Assembly: GCA_039816045.1 (NCBI GenBank) | Contig: JBCBYB010000011.1 | Location: forward strand, 62,001 to 126,000 | Origin: Thermohalobaculum sp039816045 | GTDB lineage: Bacteria > Pseudomonadota > Alphaproteobacteria > Rhodobacterales > Rhodobacteraceae | Reading direction: 5' to 3' | DNA: 64,000 bases | Shown: piece after piece, positions 42,038-50,620 of the stretch | Layout of the letters: every line of letters starts with the position of its first letter | Position numbering within the stretch: position 1 is the first letter of the stretch | Position numbers and translations under genes: made by a program | The notes under the pieces: generated by a model | The model's input: the letters and a program-made list of their open reading frames with translations, nothing else | Database searches by the model: none | Told to the model about the DNA's origin: nothing

Positions 42038-43207
42038 TCAGCCCGGCATCGCGGTCTCGGCCAGGCGCACCCAGTAGGACGAGCCAACCGGAATCGCGTC
42101 GTCGCTGAAGTCGTAGTCCGGGTGGTGCACGCCAGCCGTGTCGCCGTTCCCGATCCAGATCATCGACCCCGGCCGCTCGTTAAGCATGAAGGAGAAGTCC
42201 TCGCCCCCCATCACCGGGGCGATGTTCCGATTGACCATACCGCTGCCAGCGACCTCTTCGGCCACATCCGCCGCGAACATGGCCGCCGCATCATCGTTCA
42301 CGGTGACCGGATAGTCGCGGAGGTAGTTGAGCTCCGCCTTGGCCCCGAAGGCCAGTGCCGTGTGCTCCACCAGCCGGCCGAGCCGCTCCTCGACCAAGTC
42401 CCGGTTGGCTGGCGTGAGGGTCCGCGCCGTGCCGGTCAGCTTGACCTCCTGCGGGATCACGTTGTGCGACCAGGGCCCGGTGTCGAAGGAGGTGACCGAG
42501 ACCACCGCGCTCTCGATCGGGTCGACATTGCGCCCGGCAATGCTCTGGATGCCTTGTAGGATCGAGGCGGCCACCAAGGTCGTGTCGATGCACTGATGCG
42601 GTTTGGCAGCGTGCCCGCCGCGCCCTTCGACCAGAATATGGAAGGTGTCGGCGGCAGCGAGCATCGGGCCTGGCCGGAGCGCGAACTGACCGACCGGCAA
42701 TCCGGGATAGTTGTGCATGGCGTAGACCTGCTGGATGCCGAAGCGCTCCATCATCCCGTCCTGCACCATCTCACGGCCGCCGCCGCCGCCCTCCTCGGCG
42801 GGCTGGAAGATAACCACCACGGTGCCGTCGAAGTTTCGCGTCTCGGCCAGATGCTGGGCCGCGCCGAGAAGCATTGCTGTGTGCCCATCATGCCCGCAGG
42901 CGTGCATCTTCCCGTGAACGGTCGACTTGTGGGGAATGTCCCGCGCCTCGATGATCGGGAGTGCGTCCATATCGGCCCGCATACCGACGACCTTGCCCGA
43001 GCCCGTCGCACGGCCCTTGATCACGCCCACAACGCCCGTGCGGCCGATGCCCGTGACCACCTCGTCGCATCCGAATGCGCGCAGTTTCTCCGCCACGATG
43101 CCCGCGGTGCGATGCACGTCAAAGCCAAGCTCCGGATGGGCGTGGAAGTCGCGGCGCCACTCGGTGATCTCGGCGGCGCGGTCAGCGATGCTGTTGATGA
43201 TGGGCAT
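42038..43207 (-). CDS. M20-family amidohydrolase (hippurate hydrolase-like)
   Basis: From MPIINSIADRAAEITEWRRD at 43207 the enzyme has 389 residues. It has the M20D pattern: RRDFHAHPELGFDVHRTAGI, VGMRADMDALPIIEARDIPH, the metal ligands in MHACGHDGHTAMLLGAAQHL, FQPAEEGGGGGREMVQDGMM, and VMGGEDFSFMLNERPGSMIW. The CGHDGH and PAEEG motifs are intact, so it should be active. Family members remove the acyl group from N-acyl amino acids, as in hippurate hydrolase and IAA-amino acid hydrolase. The EamA exporter follows. The substrate cannot be read from sequence. Confidence 0.9.
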   Translation of the reverse strand: MPIINSIADRAAEITEWRRDFHAHPELGFDVHRTAGIVAEKLRAFGCDEVVTGIGRTGVVGVIKGRATGSGKVVGMRADMDALPIIEARDIPHKSTVHGKMHACGHDGHTAMLLGAAQHLAETRNFDGTVVVIFQPAEEGGGGGREMVQDGMMERFGIQQVYAMHNYPGLPVGQFALRPGPMLAAADTFHILVEGRGGHAAKPHQCIDTTLVAASILQGIQSIAGRNVDPIESAVVSVTSFDTGPWSHNVIPQEVKLTGTARTLTPANRDLVEERLGRLVEHTALAFGAKAELNYLRDYPVTVNDDAAAMFAADVAEEVAGSGMVNRNIAPVMGGEDFSFMLNERPGSMIWIGNGDTAGVHHPDYDFSDDAIPVGSSYWVRLAETAMPG

Positions 43208-43381
43208 AGGGTGTCCTCGATTGCAGGATGCTTTGCCCACTCCTTATCGCGTGTTGGCAGGCTTGTCGCGGGGGAGCGGACGGCATCTGCCCGAAGCTCA
43301 CGTGACGTAATGGTAAATTTGATTTCGCTTTTCTGGCGCGTTTGCTATCACGCAAGAAAACATGCGCCTTTGGGGGAAGAC

Positions 43382-44356
43382 ATGATCAATCGCTCGATGG
43401 TCGGGGCCTTTGCCCTCGCGGTCTCGGTGACACTGCCCGTCAACGCTCTGAGTGCATCGATCGTAGACGCGTTCTCGAGCTTTTGGGTGCTTGGCGACAG
43501 CCTCAGCGACAACGGCAATCTGTTCACCCAAACGGGCGGCACAACGCCTGCGAGTCCCCCTTACGCCGATGGGCGCTTCTCGAACGGCCCGGTCTGGAAC
43601 GAGCCGATCCTCTCGGAGTTCGACGCGGCCAACAAGCCCGCGGCAAACTTTGCCGTGGGCGGAGCGACGGCCGTTGCAGACACCATTCCAGGCAACAATC
43701 TGGCGACCCAGGTCGGGGCGCTAACGGCACAGCAAGGCGATTTCGGCGACCGGCCGCTGGTCTCGCTCTGGTTCGGCGCGAACGATCTCTTCGATCTGAT
43801 CGCCGACAACGTGGATCCGACAGCGGGCGCCGAGGCTGCCGCCAATGCCTTGGCCGATCAGATCACCGCGATCCAGGCACTCGGGGTCAACGACTTCCTG
43901 ATCTTCACGTTGCCCGATCTCGGCGAGATCCCGAACTATGCGCTGCTGCAACCTGATCTCGTGGATGAGGCGACCGAGGCCAGCATCGACTTCAATGCGC
44001 AACTGCTCGAGCGGATCGAGAACGCGGACGACGCGCTCTCCGTGAGCGTGGTGGACGCCTTTGGCCTCTTCAACCAGTTGATCGCCGATCCGACCGCGTT
44101 CGGCGTGCTGGATGCGACGCTGCCCTGCCTGTTCCCATCGGAGGAGGTGGCAGGGCTGTTCGGCCAACCTGCAATTTGCGATGCGGACACGGCGAGCCAA
44201 CGGGCCTTCTACGACTCGGTGCATCCGAATGCGGTCATCCACGCGCGGTTGACCGGCCAGGCCGTGGCCGCCGCCGTGCCCCTGCCAGCCGGTGCGCCGC
44301 TGCTTCTCTTGGGCCTCGCGCTGCTCGGGGCGCTGCGCCTGCGCCGAGCGGCGTGA
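43382..44356 (+). CDS. VPLPA-CTERM GDSL-family esterase/lipase
   Basis: The ATG at 43382 follows GGGGGAAG and opens a signal peptide (MINRSMVGAFALAVSVTLPV, then NALSA); upstream codons of the longer frame lie in the promoter. The 324-residue protein has the GDSL block I motif FWVLGDSLSDNGNLF, block III WFGANDLFDLI and block V YDSVHPNAVIHARL, giving the Ser, Asn and Asp-His residues of an SGNH hydrolase. The C-terminus has the sorting signal VPLPAGAPLLLLGLALLGAL with basic RLRRAA. It is therefore a secreted, surface-anchored esterase, like thermolabile-hemolysin-type GDSL lipases. It stands alone, convergent with argE. Confidence 0.92.
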   Translation: MINRSMVGAFALAVSVTLPVNALSASIVDAFSSFWVLGDSLSDNGNLFTQTGGTTPASPPYADGRFSNGPVWNEPILSEFDAANKPAANFAVGGATAVADTIPGNNLATQVGALTAQQGDFGDRPLVSLWFGANDLFDLIADNVDPTAGAEAAANALADQITAIQALGVNDFLIFTLPDLGEIPNYALLQPDLVDEATEASIDFNAQLLERIENADDALSVSVVDAFGLFNQLIADPTAFGVLDATLPCLFPSEEVAGLFGQPAICDADTASQRAFYDSVHPNAVIHARLTGQAVAAAVPLPAGAPLLLLGLALLGALRLRRAA

Positions 44357-45535
44357 TCAAGCGGCCAGCCGCTCGATCACCCGGGAAATGAAGCGCCGGC
44401 CCGCCTCGAGCTGGCTCTTCGCGATGAACTCATCCGCCTGGTGGGCCTGCTCGATGGAACCAGGACCGCAAATCACCGCCGAATAGCCGGCATCCTGAAA
44501 CTGCCCCGCCTCGGTCCCGTAGGCCACCACATGCTCGCCATTGTCGCCGGTGAGCTGGCGCGCCAGGTGCTCGGCGGCGGCGCGTTCATCCGGCTCCTTG
44601 CGGCAGCCAGGGGTCTGGGAGCGCACCTCCACAGTGATGCCGGCCTCGGGGCGCACCGCCTGCACCTCGGCCTCCACCTCGGCACAAAAGGCGCGGTAGC
44701 GGTCGATCCACTCCTGCGCGCTTTCGGTCGGCAGATTGCGGATATCGATGGAAAAGCGGCAGTCCTTGGCAGTGATGTTGTGGGCCGTGCCGCCCTGCAT
44801 CTTGCCCACATGGAGCGTGGTATAGGGCGGCTCGAACAGCCCGCCCACCGGGTCTGGATTGGCCTCCGCAGTCGCCCGGTTCTCCGCCATCCGCTCCGAG
44901 CACCAGGTGACCAGCCGCGCCGCGGTCATCACCGCCGAGACGCCCGTGTGGAGCAGAGAGGAGTGCACCTCGTAGCCCCGCACATGGGTGTGGAGCCCGT
45001 TCACGCCTTTATGCCGACTGACCACCTGCATCATCGTCGGCTCGCCCACGATCACGGCGGCAGCGGGCGGAAGGCTGGCGCGCATCTCCTCGATCATGAA
45101 GGGCGCACCGAGGCATCCCACCTCCTCATCATAGGAAAGTGCCAACTGCACGGGTCGTTTCAGCCCGGCGGCCAACATCTCCGGTACCGCGGCCAACGCG
45201 ATCGCCGAGAACCCCTTCATGTCGCACGTGCCGCGGCCGTAGAGGCGCCCGTCCTTCTCCGTCAGCACGAAGGGGTCCGTGGTCCAGGGCTGGCCCTCGA
45301 CCGGCACCACATCCGTGTGACCCGAAAGCACGATGCCACCGGCTTCCGCCGGACCGATCTGGGCATAGAGATTGGCCTTGGTGCCGTCCTCGTTCGGGAC
45401 CATCCAGCTCTCGATGCCGTATCCCGCCAGATAGTCCCGCACAAAGTGGATCAGCTCCAGGTTGCTGTCGCGGGAGACGGTGGGGAAGCCGACGAGACGC
45501 GCCAGCATCTCCTCGGGGCTCATCGGGTCGGGCAT
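44357..45535 (-). CDS. argE: Acetylornithine deacetylase-type M20 peptidase (ArgE)
   Basis: From MPDPMSPEEMLARLVGFPTV at 45535, with GGAG upstream, the enzyme has 392 residues. It shows the M20A motifs GIVLSGHTDVVPVEGQPWTT, RLYGRGTCDMKGFSAIALAA and LALSYDEEVGCLGAPFMIEE, plus the dimerisation lid (HTHVRGYEVHSSLLHTGVSA) and the C-terminal ligand in CGPGSIEQAHQADEFIAKSQ. ArgE converts N2-acetylornithine to ornithine. Paralogs with other N-acyl substrates are common in this order and no arg genes are adjacent, so the exact substrate is not certain. Confidence 0.88.
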   Translation of the reverse strand: MPDPMSPEEMLARLVGFPTVSRDSNLELIHFVRDYLAGYGIESWMVPNEDGTKANLYAQIGPAEAGGIVLSGHTDVVPVEGQPWTTDPFVLTEKDGRLYGRGTCDMKGFSAIALAAVPEMLAAGLKRPVQLALSYDEEVGCLGAPFMIEEMRASLPPAAAVIVGEPTMMQVVSRHKGVNGLHTHVRGYEVHSSLLHTGVSAVMTAARLVTWCSERMAENRATAEANPDPVGGLFEPPYTTLHVGKMQGGTAHNITAKDCRFSIDIRNLPTESAQEWIDRYRAFCAEVEAEVQAVRPEAGITVEVRSQTPGCRKEPDERAAAEHLARQLTGDNGEHVVAYGTEAGQFQDAGYSAVICGPGSIEQAHQADEFIAKSQLEAGRRFISRVIERLAA

Positions 45536-45601
45536 CGGGCACTCCTGTGGCTGGGGTCTCCCCGATCCTGTGGCCGTTTCGGCCGGGGTCAAGGGGGTGT
45601 G

Positions 45602-46846
45602 TCACTCGTGCAGCAACTCCAGATCGCGTAGGACGCTCGGGATCTTCTGCTTCAGCGCGAAGAAGCCCTTGGTGGCATGGGGCCAGGCCAGATCGTCATA
45701 GCGGCGGCGGATCTGGTGCAGACGGATCCCGGCCGTCTCCAGCGCGGGTTGGGCTTCGGTCAGACGAGACGCCACCGGTCCGACGGGCGCATAAGCCGTG
45801 ACAACCGTTTGGGTCCCGGCAGCGTCAGCGGCGGCAATGATCGCCTCGGCCCAGTCGCCAGCGCCCATGTGCGCCTCAACGCCCGTGCGTGCGAGCACAT
45901 CCTCAACGGCGCCCTTCGCGAACCGCATGGCATGGTCACCGACGGGCAACGGAGAACGATCCGCCGTCGCCAAAAGCCCCAGTGCCGCGACCGGCGGGCG
46001 GGGAAGCAGCGTCTCCGCACGCCCCTCTTCCTCGGTCACAAGCAGCAACGCATCGCCCTCCGGCATCGCATCGGCCAGTGGAACCGGGACCTTGGGATGC
46101 TCCGCCTGCTCGGCCAAGGGTTCTGCCTCCGGCGACAGTTGGTGGATCGGCCGGAACCGCCCTTCGGTGTATTTCGAGATGTTGGAGGCCCGCGCCTGAT
46201 AGGTCTTGCCCTTCGTGTGCAGCCCCGCCACCCAGCGCCAGCTGAGCGTGTTGGAGGCCGGATCGCCGTCGAGCAGATGGCGCAGGAAAAAGTCGGCCCC
46301 GAGCTGCCAAGGCAGGCGCAAAGTGAAGATCCAGATCGAGGCGAACCACATGCGGGCGTGGTTGTGGAGGTAACCGTCCTCGACGAGCTCTTGCGCCCAA
46401 TGATCGAAACCCTCGATCCCGGTGCGTCCCTCGGTCGCCTCCGCATAGGCCTTGGCGAGACCGGAGTTCGCCTCGACCGATGCAAGCGCCCGGGTCAGAC
46501 CCGCCTGATACGCCGTCCAGACGCTCGGGCGCTGCTCTAGCCAACCCTTGAAATAGGTCCGCCAAAAGACCTCCTGAACGAACTTCTCCGCCGTCGAGGG
46601 CGCATGGCGGGCGAGGGTGGCGCGCAGCACCTCCTCCTCGGTCAGCAACCGGTGACGGATCCAGGGCGAGAGGGCCGAGACATTGCTCCGCTGGTCCGCG
46701 CCAAGGTCATAGTTTCGGGTGCTGGCATAATGCCGGCCGGTGCGCGAGACGAACTGGTCAAGCCGGGCCAGCCCGGCTGCACGGGTGGGCTCAAACGCCA
46801 CCGTCTCGGTGGACGCCTCCAGGCCGGGCAGAGCGGCATCATCCAT
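45602..46846 (-). CDS. Cryptochrome/photolyase-family protein with domain order reversed
   Basis: This 414-residue protein begins directly with the photolyase FAD-binding domain: RLDQFVSRTGRHYASTRNYD, SALSPWIRHRLLTEEEVLRA, FVQEVFWRTYFKGWLEQRPS, DGYLHNHARMWFASIWIFTL, and LLDGDPASNTLSWRWVAGLH. The alpha/beta antenna-type domain, normally N-terminal, seems to lie after it: DALLLVTEEEGRAETLLP and TVVTAYAPVGPVASRLTEAQ, then LAWPHATKGFFALKQKIPSV, which looks like the end of a standard photolyase alpha/beta domain. This is a circularly permuted or re-ordered layout. It lies 15 bases downstream of the normal photolyase on the same strand. It may be a blue-light sensor or repair enzyme; its lesion or signal is unknown. 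Confidence 0.8.
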   Translation of the reverse strand: MDDAALPGLEASTETVAFEPTRAAGLARLDQFVSRTGRHYASTRNYDLGADQRSNVSALSPWIRHRLLTEEEVLRATLARHAPSTAEKFVQEVFWRTYFKGWLEQRPSVWTAYQAGLTRALASVEANSGLAKAYAEATEGRTGIEGFDHWAQELVEDGYLHNHARMWFASIWIFTLRLPWQLGADFFLRHLLDGDPASNTLSWRWVAGLHTKGKTYQARASNISKYTEGRFRPIHQLSPEAEPLAEQAEHPKVPVPLADAMPEGDALLLVTEEEGRAETLLPRPPVAALGLLATADRSPLPVGDHAMRFAKGAVEDVLARTGVEAHMGAGDWAEAIIAAADAAGTQTVVTAYAPVGPVASRLTEAQPALETAGIRLHQIRRRYDDLAWPHATKGFFALKQKIPSVLRDLELLHE

Positions 46847-46861
46847 GGGTCTCTCCTTGCA

Positions 46862-48373
46862 TCAGTCGGCGAATGGCAGGTCCATCTGGGCCTGCGCCTT
46901 GGGCCGGCCGCGGCGGCCACGGTTGGGGATCCCGCTCTTGCGGCTTCCATGGCGGGTCTGGATCGCGCTCGCCTCGGCGCGGAAAGCGTCGCCCCGGCGC
47001 ACCGCCCAGATCCGCTCCCGCGCTTCCTTGGCGGCGGCAAGGTGGTCGACGATCGGCTCCGGGTAGAGGCGCCCGAGGACGCGGCCCGCGGCCTCGGCCT
47101 TCCAAGGCTCCTGCAGGTGCTTGTCCGGGATCTCGGCGAGCTCTGGCACCCAGCGCCGCGTGAAGACGCCCGTCGGGTCTTGGTCGTGGCCCTGCTTCAC
47201 CGGGTTGTAGATCCGCACGGTGTTGATCCCCGTGGTGCCGGACTGCATCTGCACCTGGCTCCAATGGATGCCGGGCTCGTAGTCGGTGAAGAGGCGCGCA
47301 AGCGTCAGCCCCGGCTCGCGCCAGTCCAGCCAGAGGTGATAGCTTGCCGTGGCCATAACCATCGCGCGCATCCGGAAGTTCAGCCAGCCGGTGGCGCGCA
47401 GCGAGCGCATGCAGGCGTCCACGAAGGGCAGACCGGTTTGGCCCGTCGCCCAGGCCTCCAACCGCGTGCGGTCGGTGGTGGGGCGGACCCCGTCATAGCC
47501 ACGGTGGAAGTTCTCAACCTCGATGCGCGGCTCGTCCTCCAGCTTCTGCATGAAGTGGCAGTGCCAGTGGAGCCGCCCGTTGAATGAGTTCAGCGAGCCG
47601 CGCCAGCGGGGGGCCGGCCCCCCTATCTTCAGCTCGCGTTGGCGCGCCCAAGTGGCCTGGCTGACCTCGCGCATCGAGATCGTGCCCCAGGCGAGGTGCG
47701 GCGAGAGACGCGAGCAGGCCTCAGCCCCCTCGACCGGCGAAGACATGGCGCTGCGATAGGTCTCACCGCGCGTGTCGAGGAAGCTGTGGAGCCGTTCGAG
47801 TGCCGCCCGCCGCCCGCCGGGCTGGCGCTCCGGGCAGGGGTCGGACGCGAGGCTCAAATCAGAGGCGGTCGGGATCGGGCCGGGATCGACCGTTAGAGGC
47901 GCGAGGGTCGGCGACAGGGCAACCGGTTCGGCCATCAGCCGGTCCCAGGCCTTCGCCCAACCGTCGCGGGATTTCAGGCGCCGTTGGACGCCGTGGTTGC
48001 GCTCCTCGTGCCAAGGGATGCCGCGGGCGCGGCACCATGCGGCCACCTGCTGGTCGCGGCGATAGGTCCAGGCGTTCCCGGTCTCCTCATGGGACCACAG
48101 GGCTTCTATCGGGGTCTCGGCGTGCAGCACCTCCAGCACATCGGTGACTGTGCCAACCCGGACCACCAAAGGCTGCCCGCAGGCGGCCAGATCCGCGCGC
48201 AGCTCGCGCAAGGCCTCCGCAACAAAGGCCCAATGGCGCCCGGCCATATCGGGCTCGGCCCAAAGATCGGGTTCGACCACGTAGAGCGGCAGGACAGAGC
48301 CGTGCAGCGCCGCCCGGGCCAGCGCCCGGTGGTCTTCCACCCTCAGATCCCGTTTGAACCAGACGACCTGCAC
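46862..48373 (-). CDS. phr: Deoxyribodipyrimidine photolyase/cryptochrome
   Basis: A GTG at 48373 after GAGGGGCAAGG opens MQVVWFKRDLRVEDHRALAR, the standard photolyase N-terminus, and gives 503 residues. The antenna domain includes QPLVVRVGTVTDVLEVLHAE and LWSHEETGNAWTYRRDQQVA; the FAD domain includes LSPHLAWGTISMREVSQATW, TGQTGLPFVDACMRSLRATG, LNFRMRAMVMATASYHLWLD and WSQVQMQSGTTGINTVRIYN with NPVKQGHDQDPTG. It uses light to repair pyrimidine dimers, or senses light. The C-terminal tail is basic (KSGIPNRGRRGRPKAQAQMD). The reordered cryptochrome-like gene follows, suggesting one light-responsive operon. Confidence 0.93.
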   Translation of the reverse strand: MQVVWFKRDLRVEDHRALARAALHGSVLPLYVVEPDLWAEPDMAGRHWAFVAEALRELRADLAACGQPLVVRVGTVTDVLEVLHAETPIEALWSHEETGNAWTYRRDQQVAAWCRARGIPWHEERNHGVQRRLKSRDGWAKAWDRLMAEPVALSPTLAPLTVDPGPIPTASDLSLASDPCPERQPGGRRAALERLHSFLDTRGETYRSAMSSPVEGAEACSRLSPHLAWGTISMREVSQATWARQRELKIGGPAPRWRGSLNSFNGRLHWHCHFMQKLEDEPRIEVENFHRGYDGVRPTTDRTRLEAWATGQTGLPFVDACMRSLRATGWLNFRMRAMVMATASYHLWLDWREPGLTLARLFTDYEPGIHWSQVQMQSGTTGINTVRIYNPVKQGHDQDPTGVFTRRWVPELAEIPDKHLQEPWKAEAAGRVLGRLYPEPIVDHLAAAKEARERIWAVRRGDAFRAEASAIQTRHGSRKSGIPNRGRRGRPKAQAQMDLPFAD

Positions 48374-48512
48374 CCTTGCCCCTCGCTGACTGCACTGGAG
48401 ACGGATGTAGCGCTTTTGCCCCTGTTCACAGGGGGATACGAAAATGCGAACGCGAGATCCCTGAGCACCCGATATAACGGGGACGGTGAGGCCAGATCGC
48501 CGGGGGAGGAGT

Positions 48513-48569
48513 ATGGCGCAGACAATTTCAAGGCACCGAACCGGTCGCGACAAGGACGTGTCCGCATGA
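48513..48569 (+). CDS. 18-codon leader ORF coupled to pqqB
   Basis: An ATG at 48513 with a strong GGGGGAGGAG site opens the peptide MAQTISRHRTGRDKDVSA, and its TGA overlaps the pqqB ATG (ATGA). It sits where pqqA would normally be but lacks the Glu-x3-Tyr core that PqqA needs, so it is not a PQQ precursor. It probably serves translational coupling, since pqqB itself has no strong site of its own. Chance cannot be excluded for so short a frame. Confidence 0.4.
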   Translation: MAQTISRHRTGRDKDVSA

Positions 48570-49471
48570 CTGAGCCGCGCCTGCGCATCCGGGTTCTGGG
48601 CTCGGCCGCCGGCGGAGGGCTGCCGCAATGGAACTGCGGCTGCACCAATTGCATGCGTGCGCGCTGGGGCGAGATCCCCTCGCGCACCCAGTCCTCGATC
48701 GCCGTCAGCGTGGATGGGCGAAGCTGGGCCATCGCGAACGCGTCCCCCGATCTGCGCCAACAGATCGCCGACGCGCCGGTGCTTTGGCCGAGCGGGGCGC
48801 GGGAAAGCCCGATCCAGGCGGTGTTGCTGACCAATGGGGAGATCGACCACGTCGCAGGCCTGCTGACGCTGCGGGAGAAGACGCCGTTCGCGGTGCACGC
48901 AACGGCGGAGATCCACCGAATGCTGTCCACGAACCGCATTTTCGACGCGCTCGACCCAGCCGTGGTGAGCCGCCCAGCGGAAGCGCTGGGGGTGCCTTTC
49001 GCCTTGCTGCCGGGGTTGGAGGCGGAGCTCTTCGCCGTGCCGGGCAAAGCACCGCTCCATGTCGAGGAGGATACGGCGCGTGGCGATCTCGAGGACGAGC
49101 AGACCGTGGGCGTCGCGTTCTCCGACGGCATGCGGCAGGTTTTCTATGTGCCGGGCTGCGCGCGGCTGACCCCGGATCTGGTGGAGCGGTTTGCGGCGGC
49201 CGAACTCGTGCTCTTCGACGGCACGCTTTGGGCCGATGACGAGATGATCGGGACAGGGCTCGGGGAGAAGACCACGCGGCGGTTGAGCCATATGCCGATG
49301 GCGGGGCCTGAGGGCTCGTTGGCGGCGTTCGCAGAGATCCCGGTTGGGCGCAAGGTCTTCGTGCACATGAACAGCTCCAACCCCGTGCTCGATCCGGAGA
49401 GTCCCCAGCGCCGCACCGTCGAAGGCGCAGGGTGGACGGTCGCCGAAGACGGGATGGAGCTCTACCCCTAA
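48566..49471 (+). CDS. pqqB: PqqB-like metallo-beta-lactamase-fold protein
   Basis: This 301-residue protein matches PqqB: RIRVLGSAAGGGLPQWNCGC, TNCMRARWGEIPSRTQSSIA, ASPDLRQQIADAPVLWPSGA, QAVLLTNGEIDHVAGLLTLR, and VFVHMNSSNPVLDPESPQRR. PqqB is an iron-dependent hydroxylase acting on the Glu-Tyr dipeptide during PQQ synthesis. TNGEIDHVAG replaces the usual HxHxDH, as in the family. No pqqA, pqqC, pqqD or pqqE is next to it; the next gene is on the opposite strand. It may complete a PQQ pathway encoded elsewhere. A short coupled ORF precedes it. Confidence 0.93.
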   Translation: MTEPRLRIRVLGSAAGGGLPQWNCGCTNCMRARWGEIPSRTQSSIAVSVDGRSWAIANASPDLRQQIADAPVLWPSGARESPIQAVLLTNGEIDHVAGLLTLREKTPFAVHATAEIHRMLSTNRIFDALDPAVVSRPAEALGVPFALLPGLEAELFAVPGKAPLHVEEDTARGDLEDEQTVGVAFSDGMRQVFYVPGCARLTPDLVERFAAAELVLFDGTLWADDEMIGTGLGEKTTRRLSHMPMAGPEGSLAAFAEIPVGRKVFVHMNSSNPVLDPESPQRRTVEGAGWTVAEDGMELYP

Positions 49472-49477
49472 GGCGCT

Positions 49478-50431
49478 TCAGATCACCCAGACGCCGATAT
49501 CCAGGTTCTCCGCGTTGCGCTCGACATTCTCGTCGCTCTCGGAGAAGGCGGCGAGCATGTCATCGCGGCCTAGTTCTCCGGACGCGAAAGCCTCGGTCCA
49601 GAAGGTGAGCCCCGGCTCATCCGGCGGGCGGCGCAGCACATTGTCGTAGAGCGCTGTGACGAACTCCTCGTCGGTCGGGTCCTCCCCGTAAAGCTCCGCG
49701 AACTCGGGCGAGGCGATGAAGGCATCCGGCAGGTCCTCGAGCGGCACGCTCCCGTCCTCCACCTCGCCGACCCAGAACCGCAGGCCGGGCTCGTCCGGCG
49801 TCCGGGCAAAGGCGGCATCGTAGAGGCGGTAGACCTCGTCGAGATCCTCGCTCTCCAGATCGAAGATGTAGGCACCGTCCGAGAGCTGGAGCTTCTCGTG
49901 GTTGCGCGCGAAAAAGGTGGTCGGCACCTCCTCCGGCACAAAGGACTGGCGCGGCTGTTCGATGCCGATATAGCCGTCGGTATCCTCACTGAGTGTGACC
50001 TCGGAGCGGGACAGACTGCTGGCGTCCAGCACGTCGAACCCGCCGCCATAGTCCTCCTCGAACCGGCCGGTGTAGAGGATCAGGAAGTTCTCGGCAGACG
50101 GAGGTTCGGGAACCACCGATACGATGTCGTCAAAGCCGGAATAGGTGACGCTGAGATCATCATCCAGCACAACGAAGGTTGCGTCATCGTCGATGACGAG
50201 GGGTTCCTGCGAATTGCGGATCTCCAGGATCGGAGCGCCGTCGAGAAAGGCCCAGTCCTGGCTGGTGATGATCGCATCATCGCCCGTGCCTTGAATGGTG
50301 ACCGTGAGGGTCGCTGTCTCCAGGGTCGCCTGGATGCGGCCATCCGGCAGCTCGACCTGGCCGAGAACCGGCTCGGCCGCGATCTCCTCAAACTCCTGAA
50401 AGGCAATGAAGTAGCGGTTGGTCTCTGTCAT
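49478..50431 (-). CDS. Secreted DUF4214 protein, probable type I secretion substrate
   Basis: This very acidic 317-residue protein begins MTETNRYFIAFQEFEEIAAE with no Sec signal. Two DUF4214 units are visible: LYDAAFARTPDEPGLRFWVG followed by FIASPEFAELYGEDPTDEEF, and LYDNVLRRPPDEPGLTFWTE followed by DDMLAAFSESDENVERNAEN. DUF4214 occurs at the C-terminus of RTX and other type I secreted proteins. The N-terminal half is beta-rich (LTVTIQGTGDDAIITSQDWA) and not assigned. The C-terminal hydrophobic end (DIGVWVI) fits a type I export signal. The next gene upstream on the same strand is an RTX lipase with the same C-terminal domain, so they may be exported together. Confidence 0.82.
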   Translation of the reverse strand: MTETNRYFIAFQEFEEIAAEPVLGQVELPDGRIQATLETATLTVTIQGTGDDAIITSQDWAFLDGAPILEIRNSQEPLVIDDDATFVVLDDDLSVTYSGFDDIVSVVPEPPSAENFLILYTGRFEEDYGGGFDVLDASSLSRSEVTLSEDTDGYIGIEQPRQSFVPEEVPTTFFARNHEKLQLSDGAYIFDLESEDLDEVYRLYDAAFARTPDEPGLRFWVGEVEDGSVPLEDLPDAFIASPEFAELYGEDPTDEEFVTALYDNVLRRPPDEPGLTFWTEAFASGELGRDDMLAAFSESDENVERNAENLDIGVWVI

Positions 50432-50620
50432 CGCCGTGCTCCGATCCTAGGGCCGACAAGACAGCCCGGTCCCCGACAATGCTGGGGTTTGCGTGGCGGG
50501 AAGAAAACCCTCACGCGATCACGGTTGCGGAATGGCGCGTGTGGAGAGGATCCGGGGACACAGTGAGCGCGACAGAGTGGGCGCGGCCGTCCCTGGGGTG
50601 GGGCAGCCGCGGTTGGTGCG

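Noticed and set aside
48513..48569. pqqA
   Set aside because: The 18-codon peptide lacks the Glu and Tyr that are cross-linked in PQQ synthesis.
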